In this document: positions 1 to 7,075 of the stretch, piece after piece | Position numbering within the stretch: position 1 is the first letter of the stretch | Layout of the letters: each line of letters opens with the position of its first letter | Position numbers and translations under genes: made by a program | Notes under the pieces: generated by a model | Told to the model about the DNA's origin: nothing | The model's input: the letters and a program-made list of their open reading frames with translations, nothing else | Database searches by the model: none | IMG/VR virus record: IMGVR_UViG_3300044798_000353 | Coordinates: 1-25,141 of that record | Direction: 5' to 3' (one strand) | DNA length: 25,141 bases | Source: a virus

Positions 1-48
1 TGATGGTGATAAGCGAGTGCCGAAGGGTTCTGGAGGAGATTATGTTAG

Positions 49-138
49 ATGATGCAGTTTGGAGTTTGTGATATTGACGGTAAAGATTGTTTTGCTAAGG
101 GTGCTATTTGTCGGTTAAATCATAGGGACGAGGTATGA
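49..138 (+). CDS. 29-residue Cys/His micro-protein (CCCH-like spacing)
   Basis: A short frame opens at ATG 49 behind a strong ribosome binding site (GGAGGAGAT, 32-40, eight bases upstream). Its TGA (136-138) overlaps the ATG of the next gene at 135 as ATGA, a usual sign of translational coupling. The product has Cys7, Cys14, Cys21 and His25, i.e. C-x6-C-x6-C-x3-H, close to the spacing of CCCH zinc fingers. I do not recognise a family. A mini-protein is plausible because several other small metal-binding proteins occur in this element, but 29 residues is short enough for chance, so this is a candidate only. Confidence 0.4.
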   Translation: MMQFGVCDIDGKDCFAKGAICRLNHRDEV

Positions 139-779
139 TGCAAGCAAGCCTATCTCAAGACCAACCCGTGAGTGGTGGGGTTAAAATCACTCAGCCGCAA
201 GGCTCTCGAATAGACTTTAACGATTACCGAGAACTAACTAAACTCCAAGAGTATATTAGCGATGAATATTGTCTTGTGTGTGCCTATTTCCAAGTGGCAA
301 AAGGTCATTTTGGAACTTGCAAGGATTTGCCCGTAAGAAAAGTTTATGATGGAGCAAAAAAAGGTTCAAGTTGCTCATTATGGCGATTACGAACAGTTTA
401 CATTAAATACGGTATTTCGCAAAGGCTACCCGAAAAACCAACAATTCGATATTTACACTTAATAGTTGTGAGAAGGCGTAATCAACAGTACCGAACGAAG
501 CGGAAAAATTATTGGAATAAAGACATTAAAACACCTTGGTATTGGCATAGAGGGTTGCCAAAATTCGTTTATGATTATCTCCTAAGTCCTGAACCTCTTC
601 CTGATAGTTTATACCTTAAAGAAACTAAGAGGAAGAAAAACGGCTTGGCTCACAAGCGAAAGAGTTTGGAAATAAGTATCAACTTCAAAGGAAATGCCTA
701 TGTCAATGCGAAAGGAGAACCGTGGAATGTTGAGTTGCAGAGTCGTAAGAGTCCAATTCAAAAGGCGGAGGGTTCTTGA
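135..779 (+). CDS. Hypothetical basic protein with N-terminal Cys/His cluster
   Basis: A 214-residue protein that I do not recognise. Near residues 46-62 it has C46-x2-C49, H58 and C62, which could bind a metal ion. The rest is rich in Lys, Arg, Tyr and Trp, notably at about residues 110-175, suggesting nucleic-acid binding; this is inference. ATG 135 overlaps the stop of the preceding micro-ORF (ATGA); ATG 138 is an alternative start. GAGGT at 130-134 abuts the ATG, so coupling to the upstream frame may matter more than its own binding site. It lies at the left edge of the window among small accessory genes, outside the structural module. Confidence 0.7.
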   Translation: MMQASLSQDQPVSGGVKITQPQGSRIDFNDYRELTKLQEYISDEYCLVCAYFQVAKGHFGTCKDLPVRKVYDGAKKGSSCSLWRLRTVYIKYGISQRLPEKPTIRYLHLIVVRRRNQQYRTKRKNYWNKDIKTPWYWHRGLPKFVYDYLLSPEPLPDSLYLKETKRKKNGLAHKRKSLEISINFKGNAYVNAKGEPWNVELQSRKSPIQKAEGS

Positions 780-785
780 TTGGGT

Positions 786-855
786 TACTACGTACATGCT
801 AAGGCCTGTGATGTACGTGGTAGAGTTTTCTGTGCCCTGTCTGATGTACGTGGTA
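786..855 (+). repeat. Three copies of the TACTACGTACAT repeat, two forming an inverted pair
   Basis: Within an intergenic stretch (780-1017), a 12-mer TACTACGTACAT (786-797) is followed by two copies in the opposite orientation, ATGTACGTGGTA at 811-822 and 844-855. The first two form an inverted repeat (11 of 12 pairs) with a 13-base spacer. The same 12-mer recurs in the right-hand control region and next to the attachment site, so it is a dispersed element and probably a protein-binding site. Confidence 0.65.
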
Positions 856-917
856 TTGGGTTTTTGGATGTGAAAGGTTGCTTAAAATTTTTTAATGGTG
901 TTTTTCGGGGTGTTTTT

Positions 918-936
918 GCATGGGAAAAGTCCATGC
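918..936 (+). terminator. Hairpin in T-rich DNA, terminator or operator
   Basis: A perfect six-base inverted repeat, GCATGG at 918-923 and CCATGC at 931-936 with a seven-base loop, is flanked on both sides by T-rich runs. It lies between the first gene pair and the winged-helix gene. It may end transcription of the upstream genes or be an operator for the downstream gene; sequence alone does not decide. Confidence 0.35.
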
Positions 937-1017
937 TTTCTGCTTTGAGGTTTCTGGTAGTAGTTAGCCCTGATTACGGACACTATATTTTCGGTGTTGT
1001 TGATGGAGGGTTTTATC

Positions 1018-1545
1018 TTGGTTGAACAGGATGAGCAGGATATGGGAGAAAAAGCTGTCCAAATAGGCGAAAAAGAGCTTAAAAAACCGCGTGGAAAGCG
1101 TAGTCCAGAGGCTAAAATTGGTCGGCAGAAGTATCATGAGGTTTTGACTAAGGAGGTTCATGATCAGAATAAGCGGATTCTTACTGAGTTGCGTTGGGTT
1201 CGCCACAAGTTGGATCGTATGGGTGAGGCTGAGTATGATACTGTGGACGTTGAGGGTTTCGCAGTTCAGGATCAGGTTGATAGGGAGATCCTGCAGAAAG
1301 TGCTGGAGGCGGGTGATCCCGGTGTTTTTCCGAAGGATGTTGCGGAGTACGTGAATAAGCTAGGCGCTTACGGTTTAAAGTATTATGATGTTAGTCGCCG
1401 AATCGTAAGGATGAATAAACGTTTGAAAGAAGAGACTGGTCATGTACTGTTTGAGAAGCGTGGGCACCGGTGGGCTTTGACCGGGTTTGCTTTTGACGTG
1501 TACGGTGCCTCTGAGGAAGAAGCACAAGATTCTAAGGATTGTTAA
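1018..1545 (+). CDS. Winged-helix DNA-binding protein
   Basis: A 175-residue protein with two parts. Residues about 10-70 are charged and probably helical or disordered. Residues about 88-160 read as a winged helix: a helix starting DREILQKVLEAG, a second helix with FPKDVAEYV, a recognition-like helix YDVSRRIVRMNKRL, and a wing near LFEKRGHRWALTGF. It probably binds DNA, perhaps as a transcription regulator of the virus; targets are unknown, though nearby palindromes and TACGTA repeats are candidates. TTG 1018 is chosen because GGAGGG (1005-1010) lies seven bases upstream; longer starts at 994 or 1003 lack a site. The gene is short and monocistronic-looking, with a 238-bp leader region before it. 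Confidence 0.75.
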   Translation: MVEQDEQDMGEKAVQIGEKELKKPRGKRSPEAKIGRQKYHEVLTKEVHDQNKRILTELRWVRHKLDRMGEAEYDTVDVEGFAVQDQVDREILQKVLEAGDPGVFPKDVAEYVNKLGAYGLKYYDVSRRIVRMNKRLKEETGHVLFEKRGHRWALTGFAFDVYGASEEEAQDSKDC

Positions 1546-1565
1546 CAGGGTTAACAGGAATTGCG

Positions 1566-1796
1566 ATGGTAAATGTGATTGAACGCGCCAAAAGATGGGA
1601 AGCTTTCGCTGGAAGCTGGAGCCAGTTTCTGCGAGCAGAGAGTCCAAAATTCGAAGACGACTACACGAAAGCCCTTGCCAAAGCAAAGTTCAAGAATCAA
1701 AGCCCAGAATTCCACGCGTACCAAAACGCATGTCAGAGAATCTGGACGCGAAAGAGGAGGCGCAGGAGTAAAACGGATTATGACGAAAAGCCGTGA
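1566..1796 (+). CDS. Hypothetical 76-residue basic protein
   Basis: An unrecognised small protein, starting at ATG 1566 with AGGAA (1556-1560) five bases upstream. It is rich in aromatic and basic residues and ends in a strongly basic tail (RKRRRRSK near residues 62-69), which suggests nucleic-acid contact; this is inference. The last 17 bases overlap the start of the following zinc-ribbon gene in another frame. An alternative reading in which the other frame is coding throughout (from 1579) is less likely, because that frame lacks a ribosome binding site at its start. Confidence 0.5.
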   Translation: MVNVIERAKRWEAFAGSWSQFLRAESPKFEDDYTKALAKAKFKNQSPEFHAYQNACQRIWTRKRRRRSKTDYDEKP

Positions 1797-1953
1797 CGGA
1801 GTTTTCCATGACTGCCATGCGTTGAATTACGCAGCCCGCGAGTGCTGGCGCTGCCACAAACCCTTCAGGGACGGCGACCGAATCCACATACAAGTATCTA
1901 AAAAAAAATCGCGTATTTACTGCCTTCGTTGTTGGAGTAGCCTCTTTTTATAA
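1780..1953 (+). CDS. Small zinc-ribbon protein
   Basis: A 57-residue protein with two CxxC knuckles, C22-W-R-C25 and C48-L-R-C51, separated by about 22 residues, the layout of a single zinc ribbon. It starts at ATG 1780 with AGGAG at 1764-1768 and overlaps the preceding gene by 17 bases. Similar small ribbons in archaeal viruses are usually assumed to bind nucleic acid or another protein, but no specific function can be assigned. The open frame extends upstream to 1579, but that part has no Cys pattern and no start signal. Confidence 0.6.
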   Translation: MTKSRDGVFHDCHALNYAARECWRCHKPFRDGDRIHIQVSKKKSRIYCLRCWSSLFL

Positions 1954-2018
1954 ACAGAAAGGGACTCTAAGTCGCGTTCTTCCAACAATATGCTTAAAGG
2001 CAAATCGCAGCACTTAAT

Positions 2019-2032
2019 AAATTAGCTAATTT
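2019..2032. promoter_or_regulatory. Perfect 14-bp palindrome, possible operator
   Basis: AAATTAGCTAATTT is a perfect palindrome in the 120-bp gap before the gene starting at 2074. Its position 42 bases upstream of the start fits an operator or promoter element, but no bound protein is known. Confidence 0.35.
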
Positions 2033-2073
2033 TCTGCGTCGTCTTTGAGCGGCGAAAGTAGGAGAATCTATCT

Positions 2074-2331
2074 TTGTCTAAATGTCGAAGTATTGAATCT
2101 GACTTGAAACGGAGAGATAAACACCGCCAGAAACAGACTGAGTGGAAACGCGCAAACAACATCACATTAAACTATAGCTTCTGTGACCGCTTGAAAGTGA
2201 TTGGCGAAATCGTCTTCACTAAAGAAACCTTACCGCTTGTCACGGAGAAACTGAAAGAAGAATTCGGTGGTGCCGTACCTGAACACGCGTTAAATCACGA
2301 GTTCGGCGAAGTCCTAAACCATTTCGGATAA
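2074..2331 (+). CDS. Hypothetical 85-residue protein
   Basis: An unrecognised protein with a highly charged N-terminal third (SDLKRRDKHRQKQTEWKR at about residues 9-26) and a more ordinary C-terminal part. There are only two cysteines (C4, C37), so it is not a zinc ribbon. TTG 2074 is chosen because GGAGA (2061-2065) lies eight bases upstream. It is followed after about 23 bases by a small membrane protein with the same type of leader (GGAGAATC), so the two may be expressed together. Confidence 0.55.
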   Translation: MSKCRSIESDLKRRDKHRQKQTEWKRANNITLNYSFCDRLKVIGEIVFTKETLPLVTEKLKEEFGGAVPEHALNHEFGEVLNHFG

Positions 2332-2354
2332 AGAATTACGGGAGAATCTTAAAC

Positions 2355-2525
2355 TTGACTTTTGAACAAGACCTAAACGTATGGTGCGCAAAAATGGAGG
2401 CAAGGCTTGGATGTGTAGAGGTTGCTTTGGCAGGCGCTCAAACCACGCAACGCATTGTTATCAGCTTATTAATTGCTAACATGGCTTTGCTCGGAATCGT
2501 GATTGCAGCTCTATTCAGGTTGTAA
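2355..2525 (+). CDS. Small single-pass membrane protein
   Basis: A 56-residue frame starting at TTG 2355, with GGAG at 2341-2344. The N-terminal half is soluble and contains two Cys (residues 11 and 20). Residues about 34-54 form one hydrophobic segment (IVISLLIANMALLGIVIAA) ending in FRL, so the protein is probably anchored by its C-terminal end. The leader repeats that of the upstream gene (GGAGAATCT). A holin-like, anchor or signalling role is possible, but its place far from the tail-end membrane genes gives no support to any one of them. Confidence 0.5.
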   Translation: MTFEQDLNVWCAKMEARLGCVEVALAGAQTTQRIVISLLIANMALLGIVIAALFRL

Positions 2526-2608
2526 AGCGTGTGCGCAGTGGCGTTCTGCTTCCGCGCAATTTTCACCTTTCATTTTGTCTCTCTTCCTCTTGTTTAATCA
2601 GAGGTAGA

Positions 2609-2677
2609 ATGCCGCGCAAAACACGCCTTCCAGTTATGCTTAGCATAAACGTTAACAAAGATTGCAACAACAAGTGA
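2609..2677 (+). CDS. Possible 22-residue leader peptide
   Basis: A very short frame from ATG 2609 to TGA 2677 with GAGGT at 2601-2605, ending seven bases before the terminase small subunit start. The product is basic. It could be a translated leader of the packaging operon, but its length and the tight three-base spacing make it doubtful. Confidence 0.2.
   Translation: MPRKTRLPVMLSINVNKDCNNK
2634..2648. promoter_or_regulatory. 6-3-6 palindrome upstream of the packaging genes
   Basis: TTATGC-TTA-GCATAA is a perfect inverted repeat centred 43 bases before the TerS start. Its place just ahead of the long structural gene run suggests an operator for late transcription. It also falls inside the doubtful leader frame. 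Confidence 0.35.
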
Positions 2678-2683
2678 AAAAAA

Positions 2684-3073
2684 ATGTCCCAAAACGTCCC
2701 TAAAAAACGCCTCAAACGAAGACTACGCATCCAACAACTAATCATCGGGCTAAAGCAAGGCTTAACCCTTGGGCAAATCGCAGAGAAATGCGGCGTATCC
2801 GAAAAAACAATAGACCGCGACATGGCAGAGTGGAAAGACAACGGCGGATTCGACAAGTGGCTTCTCTCAGAGTTTCTGCGTCTGCATGAAAATGAACTTT
2901 GCAAGGAGGGCGGCGGGCAAAGTTACCACACCGTAGCTGACTTGCTTAAGAAACGCCTCAAAGAGCAACAGGAAATCGTGATGCAGGGCGGAAACAGTTT
3001 TGTGGTGAAGATACTTGACAACAGCAAAGAAAACTCAGACAATCCAGTTCAAGATGCACCCGAAGCAACTTGA
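2684..3073 (+). CDS. Terminase small subunit-like HTH protein
   Basis: A 129-residue protein directly ahead of and overlapping the terminase large subunit. Residues about 25-50 form a helix-turn-helix (LGQIAEKCGVSEKTIDRDM), preceded by a basic N-terminus. Small terminase subunits recognise the viral packaging site through such an HTH and hand the DNA to the large subunit. The length, HTH position and gene order fit TerS; a plain HTH regulator is the alternative. It starts at ATG 2684 after an A-rich stretch with no clear ribosome binding site. The 3' end overlaps the TTG start of terL by 59 bases, suggesting coupled translation. Confidence 0.7.
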   Translation: MSQNVPKKRLKRRLRIQQLIIGLKQGLTLGQIAEKCGVSEKTIDRDMAEWKDNGGFDKWLLSEFLRLHENELCKEGGGQSYHTVADLLKKRLKEQQEIVMQGGNSFVVKILDNSKENSDNPVQDAPEAT

Positions 3074-4295
3074 GATTTACCATGATCCGCACCGCTACAA
3101 AATCGCTCAATGCGGAAGACGCTGGGGAAAAACTCAGCTCGCATGGATAAAATGCTTAATCTATATGCTTGAACATCCTGGTTGCCTGCTTTGGTGGGTT
3201 GCGCCACTCTACAAAGAACTGATTCCAGCAACAAAAACAGTCAGGGACACCACGCCTAAACAGTGGATCCGGAAGCAACTGGAAAACGCTGAAACCATCC
3301 GGTACCTGGAACTCTTCAACGGCAGCAAAATCTTCTTTCATAGCGCCGACCGCGAAGACAGCCTAAGAGGATCAGGCCTTCACGGTCTTGTAGTGGATGA
3401 GGCCCCAATCCTGAAGCAGAACAGGTGGGAAGCAGAACTCAAGCCTTCACTGATCGACTTTAACGGCTGGGCCTTGTTTATTGGTACTCCACATGGAACA
3501 ACCTGGTTCACTAAACTTTTCACTCGAGGGCAAGACCCAAACGAAACCGAATATAAAAGCTGGCAACTTAGCAGCTACAATAACAGCACTGAACAAGGCG
3601 GCTTCCTGCCAAAACAGAATATAGACGCAATCGCTAACGACATGCCCGAGTTGCTTAAGCGCCAGGAAATCTTCGCGGAAACATTGGAGGGCGAAGGCGT
3701 AGTCTTCCGCAACATTAACCGCCAAATCAAACAGAACATAAGGCCTTACCAAAAAGGCGAAGTCGTAAGCGTCGGCACAGACTTTGGCAAAACCGTTGAC
3801 TTCACGGTTCACATCGCGCTCAGAGCAAACGGCGAATTAATCGGCTTCGACAGATACAACCAAATCGACTGGCCTTTCCAACGGAAAAGAACAGTCGCGT
3901 TCTGCCAAAACTACGGCGACGCTTACTTGCTTGTGGATAGTAGCGGACTTGGCGATCCAGTTTATGATGAAATCAGACGCGAATACCCCAGGGTTGAAGG
4001 GTACAAATTCACTAGCCCCACGAAGAAAGCGCTTATCGAGAACTTAAGCATCATGCTGGATAACGGCGAAATCTGGTTTCCAGGAGACCCAGAAAAAAAA
4101 GAGTTCACGCCTGAACTGCAAGTGCTAAAGTCTGAGTTAGAGGCCTTCACTTACGAGCTTTCGCCGTCAGGCCTGATAAGTTACAATGCGCCTGAAGGAT
4201 TACATGATGATTGCGTGATTGCTTTGGCTTTAGCGGCATGGCAGTTGAAGAATCACCCGTTAGATGTTGAACCCGCATGGGTATTCGGAGACTAA
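3015..4295 (+). CDS. terL: Terminase large subunit
   Basis: The DNA-packaging motor: an N-terminal ATPase that pumps DNA into the prohead and a C-terminal RNase H-like nuclease that cuts concatemers. Visible motifs are Walker A (CGRRWGKT, residues 33-40), Walker B with the catalytic acid (LVVDEAP, D128-E129), coupling motif FIGTPHG (155-161), and nuclease acids D256 (GTDFGKT), D308 (LLVDSSG) and D398/D399 (HDDCVIAL). The length of 426 residues is normal for a compact TerL. TTG 3015 has GGTGA (3004-3008) six bases upstream; ATG 3054 is an alternative that keeps all motifs. It overlaps terS and is followed by the portal gene, the standard head-module order. Confidence 0.95.
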   Translation: MTTAKKTQTIQFKMHPKQLEIYHDPHRYKIAQCGRRWGKTQLAWIKCLIYMLEHPGCLLWWVAPLYKELIPATKTVRDTTPKQWIRKQLENAETIRYLELFNGSKIFFHSADREDSLRGSGLHGLVVDEAPILKQNRWEAELKPSLIDFNGWALFIGTPHGTTWFTKLFTRGQDPNETEYKSWQLSSYNNSTEQGGFLPKQNIDAIANDMPELLKRQEIFAETLEGEGVVFRNINRQIKQNIRPYQKGEVVSVGTDFGKTVDFTVHIALRANGELIGFDRYNQIDWPFQRKRTVAFCQNYGDAYLLVDSSGLGDPVYDEIRREYPRVEGYKFTSPTKKALIENLSIMLDNGEIWFPGDPEKKEFTPELQVLKSELEAFTYELSPSGLISYNAPEGLHDDCVIALALAAWQLKNHPLDVEPAWVFGD

Positions 4296-4316
4296 AATAA
4301 AATTAATGAAGAATTG

Positions 4317-6125
4317 ATGTTGATGGCGGCAAACCCTGAGAATCCTATTACGCTTACGCGAGACGGCGGCATGGTAGTGTATCCTACGCAGCAAGAAGAT
4401 GCGGACGGCAGTAGCATAAGGATCCCTCAGGTTGACACGAGTTTAGGCGCGGATTTCGGAGAAGTAATAACAGATGAAAACCGCTTATTTGCTGCAACCC
4501 GTGAACCAATCGCGGGATTCCTAATTTACGGTATCGCTGTCGCTATCGTTGAGAAATGGTTCACCATAAATGATTTAGCCACAAAAGGCGCTGATCCCGA
4601 ACTTGACAACAGCATCCAAAAACTTCTACGCAAACTAAAGTATAAACGCGTGCTCGGCAAACTAGTTGAGTATGAGCGACTTTACGGAAAATCGTTGTTG
4701 GTTGGCTCTTTCAATGACGCCGCTAACCTGCTTGAGTTAGCTAATGAGAAAGGCGTAGGCGCGGATCTCGAGCAACTCGTAGCGTACCCAAAAATCAGTT
4801 ACAGTATATTTTCGAAAGATGATAACCCAACAAGTTTTCGTTACGGTTTACCCTTAACTTACCAAGTGAATAATGGAACGCAAAGCTTCAAGGTTCACTG
4901 GACCCGCTGCTTTGAGTTGCAAACACGCACTAACGGCACCAGTGTTCTTGACTTGATTTGGGATGACCTAACATGCGGCCGTAACATACGGTGGGGCGTG
5001 GGTCAATGGATTTACAGGGCGGGCGGCGGCTTCGCAGTAATCAAGTTTCCCAAAGAAATCGCTGGTGTCCCAACCACAAAAGAGAAGTTAACGGCGTGGG
5101 CGAACAGCAAGGAATGGAGCAACATAACCCACCGCACAAGCATCTGTATTCTTGAGGGCATGGAGTTCGATTTTAAAGGCGCACAAGGCGCAGCACTTAA
5201 TCCTGAACCGTTCTTTGACACGAATACAAAGCAGATTTCGAAGGCCACAGGCTACCCTAAATCTGTTTTGGAGGGCGCGGAAGCAGGCGCATTAACCGGC
5301 AGCGAAAAGAATGATCAGCAATTCTACAAGCAAATAAGTGGCGAGCAAAGTAAACTTGAAGATTGTAACCGCTGGGTCATAGATCAAGTTCTCAACCAAA
5401 CCGACGTCACAGGAATCCAAACAGGTTATAATTCTCCCTCTAATTCTATGACGCAGACATTGCAGATAGACGCTAAACCACGCTCTATGGGTTCCGTACT
5501 TAGGCGAATACTTCATAAAGCGGTACCATCCGTCGTGAAAGACCAACCTGAACCGCAAACAATCGATTACGAGATTGTGTGGAATAACGCTTTCGAACTT
5601 AACGCGGTTGACGAAGCCAAAGCTGACTTGATTAACGAGCAGGCTAACCAGACACGTCTCCAATACAAAACGATTGATGAGGTAAGGGGCGACAACAATT
5701 TACTCCCGTTGCCTCTTGGGGAAGGCGAAGTCGTCTTATCGCTTGTGAAGCAGTCTAGCAGTCAGTTTCCCAGTAACCCGTCAGGAATCACCGCGTCAAA
5801 TCCCATTGGAAAACTGGATGTGGATAGTGATGAGTCGCAGTTGCCGACAATGCGTAACTTGCTGAAGCCGATTCTGAAGCAAGTCTTCTTAGGTCACATG
5901 AGCCACGACATAGCAGTCGGTCAGGGCATGGCGCTGATAGAGTTCTACAATAACACTGAAAAAGAGCGAGCGCTTGAGCATGTACGCGGTAAATTCCAGA
6001 ATCCCACTCTATCCATAAGCCCAGAGCAAGAGCAAGGATTCACAGACCAGAAAACGCGGTTCACTAAAGATTTCATGGGTATTTTGGCTGAAGCAGAAAA
6101 GCTTGCTAAGAAGACTCAGCCTTGA
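4317..6125 (+). CDS. Portal protein (DUF1073-like)
   Basis: The portal forms the dodecameric channel at one capsid vertex through which TerL pumps DNA and to which the neck attaches. The N-terminal region (about residues 60-145) with the stretch ENRLFAATREPIAGFLIYG, followed by repeated short helices, resembles DUF1073-type portals. A mid-region with PKSVLEGAEAGALTGSEK (about 340-360) and a following long helix also fits that family. The 602-603 residues are longer than many portals; the last 100 or so residues, charged and helical, may be an added tail. Two ATGs and two TTGs lie at 4314-4325 without a clear ribosome binding site, so the exact start is uncertain. It lies between terL and a MuF-like gene. 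Confidence 0.88.
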   Translation: MLMAANPENPITLTRDGGMVVYPTQQEDADGSSIRIPQVDTSLGADFGEVITDENRLFAATREPIAGFLIYGIAVAIVEKWFTINDLATKGADPELDNSIQKLLRKLKYKRVLGKLVEYERLYGKSLLVGSFNDAANLLELANEKGVGADLEQLVAYPKISYSIFSKDDNPTSFRYGLPLTYQVNNGTQSFKVHWTRCFELQTRTNGTSVLDLIWDDLTCGRNIRWGVGQWIYRAGGGFAVIKFPKEIAGVPTTKEKLTAWANSKEWSNITHRTSICILEGMEFDFKGAQGAALNPEPFFDTNTKQISKATGYPKSVLEGAEAGALTGSEKNDQQFYKQISGEQSKLEDCNRWVIDQVLNQTDVTGIQTGYNSPSNSMTQTLQIDAKPRSMGSVLRRILHKAVPSVVKDQPEPQTIDYEIVWNNAFELNAVDEAKADLINEQANQTRLQYKTIDEVRGDNNLLPLPLGEGEVVLSLVKQSSSQFPSNPSGITASNPIGKLDVDSDESQLPTMRNLLKPILKQVFLGHMSHDIAVGQGMALIEFYNNTEKERALEHVRGKFQNPTLSISPEQEQGFTDQKTRFTKDFMGILAEAEKLAKKTQP

Positions 6126-6151
6126 TTACGGTTATTTCTTGAGGCTAAAAT

Positions 6152-6289
6152 ATGAGTGAAAGAAAGAACAAGGTTGGAAAAACCTTGAAGGACTACACTT
6201 GCTCAGCGTGCGGTTACGTGCATGCAAACATGTTTGCCATAAACAAGGTTTTGAAGCGGTGTTACCGTTGCAGGCGAAAGTGGTCCTGA
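6152..6289 (+). CDS. 45-residue zinc-ribbon protein
   Basis: A tiny gene between portal and MuF-like genes. Start ATG 6152 has GAGG at 6141-6144 seven bases upstream. The product carries C17-S-A-C20 and C37-Y-R-C40, a compact zinc ribbon, in a basic background (about a dozen Lys/Arg). It may bind nucleic acid or a virion partner; I cannot assign a role. Its stop is immediately followed by the TTG of a second small Cys-rich frame. Insertion of zinc proteins in this part of a head module is uncommon in well-known phages. Confidence 0.65.
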   Translation: MSERKNKVGKTLKDYTCSACGYVHANMFAINKVLKRCYRCRRKWS

Positions 6290-6415
6290 TTGACTGATGC
6301 GTGTTACCTCGCCAAATACGTTCATGGAATTGACTCCTGCGAAAAATGCTGGGGTATATTACTCTGTCCAAAAGCGCAAAAATCCATGGATTTCACGGTA
6401 ACGGCGAACAAGTAA
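6290..6415 (+). CDS. Possible 41-residue Cys-rich protein
   Basis: The frame starts at TTG 6290, directly after the stop of the preceding gene, and stops one base before the ATG of the MuF-like gene. It contains C5, C17-x2-C20 and C26. The exact fit between neighbours supports a real coupled gene, but there is no good ribosome binding site and the Cys spacing is not a standard ribbon. Confidence 0.4.
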   Translation: MTDACYLAKYVHGIDSCEKCWGILLCPKAQKSMDFTVTANK

Positions 6416-6416
6416 A

Positions 6417-6878
6417 ATGAGATGGTTTAAAAAAGCAAATCCTGCAGATACAACAACTTTAAGCGTTAGCGCTTACGAGGGCGGCATAACCACTATCCAA
6501 ATAAAGCGCTTGACCTTCACACAAGCAAGAAGCGATAATCAAATGAGTTATGAACCTGGCAACTTCTGGAATAGCGAGAAAGGCTTACTTGAACGCATCG
6601 GACTCTTAGGCGACCAAATCCAACTAGGCACATACAATAACGCCGTTAAAGTTTATGCGACAGCTGTTGGAGCTACTGACTTCACAATAAGTGGCGACAT
6701 AACCGCTACGTCTTGCGCGTGGTGCGCAATGCATGTTGGACAAACTTACCATCGGGGACAGTTCATGCCTGATTTGCCCCGTCATCCGTGGTGTATTCAC
6801 ACGTATGATGTGGAGCGGATTGGCGCAGCGCCTAATCCTGATGAGGCGTTTGCAGCGTTCTGGGGTTTGCTGGATTAG
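6417..6878 (+). CDS. MuF-like minor head protein
   Basis: A 153-residue protein whose second half has the Cys/His pattern of phage Mu F-type head morphogenesis domains: CAWCAMHVGQTYHRG near residues 100-114 followed by LPRHPWCIHTYDV near residues 119-131. Such proteins sit inside the prohead next to the portal and are often injected or needed for assembly. Here the long N-terminal helical region of classic MuF proteins is absent, so it is a short, mostly C-terminal version. Gene order (portal, then this, then protease, scaffold, capsid) supports the call. ATG 6417 follows the previous frame by one base. Confidence 0.75.
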   Translation: MRWFKKANPADTTTLSVSAYEGGITTIQIKRLTFTQARSDNQMSYEPGNFWNSEKGLLERIGLLGDQIQLGTYNNAVKVYATAVGATDFTISGDITATSCAWCAMHVGQTYHRGQFMPDLPRHPWCIHTYDVERIGAAPNPDEAFAAFWGLLD

Positions 6879-6998
6879 TGGCAGGAAAAGAAAATTTGCC
6901 GTTCCAAGCGTCGAATCCAATACTGAGCGTCCAATCTGTTAAATCGTAGTCTTTAAGAAGCTTCATGGTAGGATTGGGCTTGCTCATTGTAACTCATA

Positions 6999-7021
6999 AT
7001 TTATATTAGGGGTGATCACCC
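6999..7021 (+). promoter_or_regulatory. TATA-like box with adjacent GATC-centred palindrome
   Basis: A 197-bp gap precedes the protease gene. It has a TATA-like element (ATTTATATTA, 6999-7008) directly followed by the perfect palindrome GGGTGATCACCC (7010-7021). In archaea the TATA box lies about 25 bases before the transcription start, so the palindrome falls where a repressor would block initiation. This suggests an internal promoter and operator for protease, scaffold and capsid genes. The core GGTGATCACC also resembles the ribosome binding site sequence, so a chance match is possible. Confidence 0.4.
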
Positions 7022-7075
7022 TTACAAACTTTTTGTTAAGGGTTAAGCAATCACAAATTCACGGTGACCTAAAAA

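Noticed and set aside
1-134. Left attachment site within the window
   Set aside because: No copy of the 23-base tRNA fragment was seen near the left edge or elsewhere by reading, so the left boundary is presumed outside.
780-1025. Open frame of 81 codons starting at TTG 780
   Set aside because: It spans the TACTACGTACAT repeats and a hairpin, has no ribosome binding site, and the better-supported winged-helix start lies within its end.
3447-3812. Antisense frame of 121 codons
   Set aside because: It lies fully inside terL, whose motifs prove the plus-strand reading.
5292-5663. Antisense frame of 123 codons
   Set aside because: It lies fully inside the portal gene and its product shows no family pattern; a shadow of the real coding frame.
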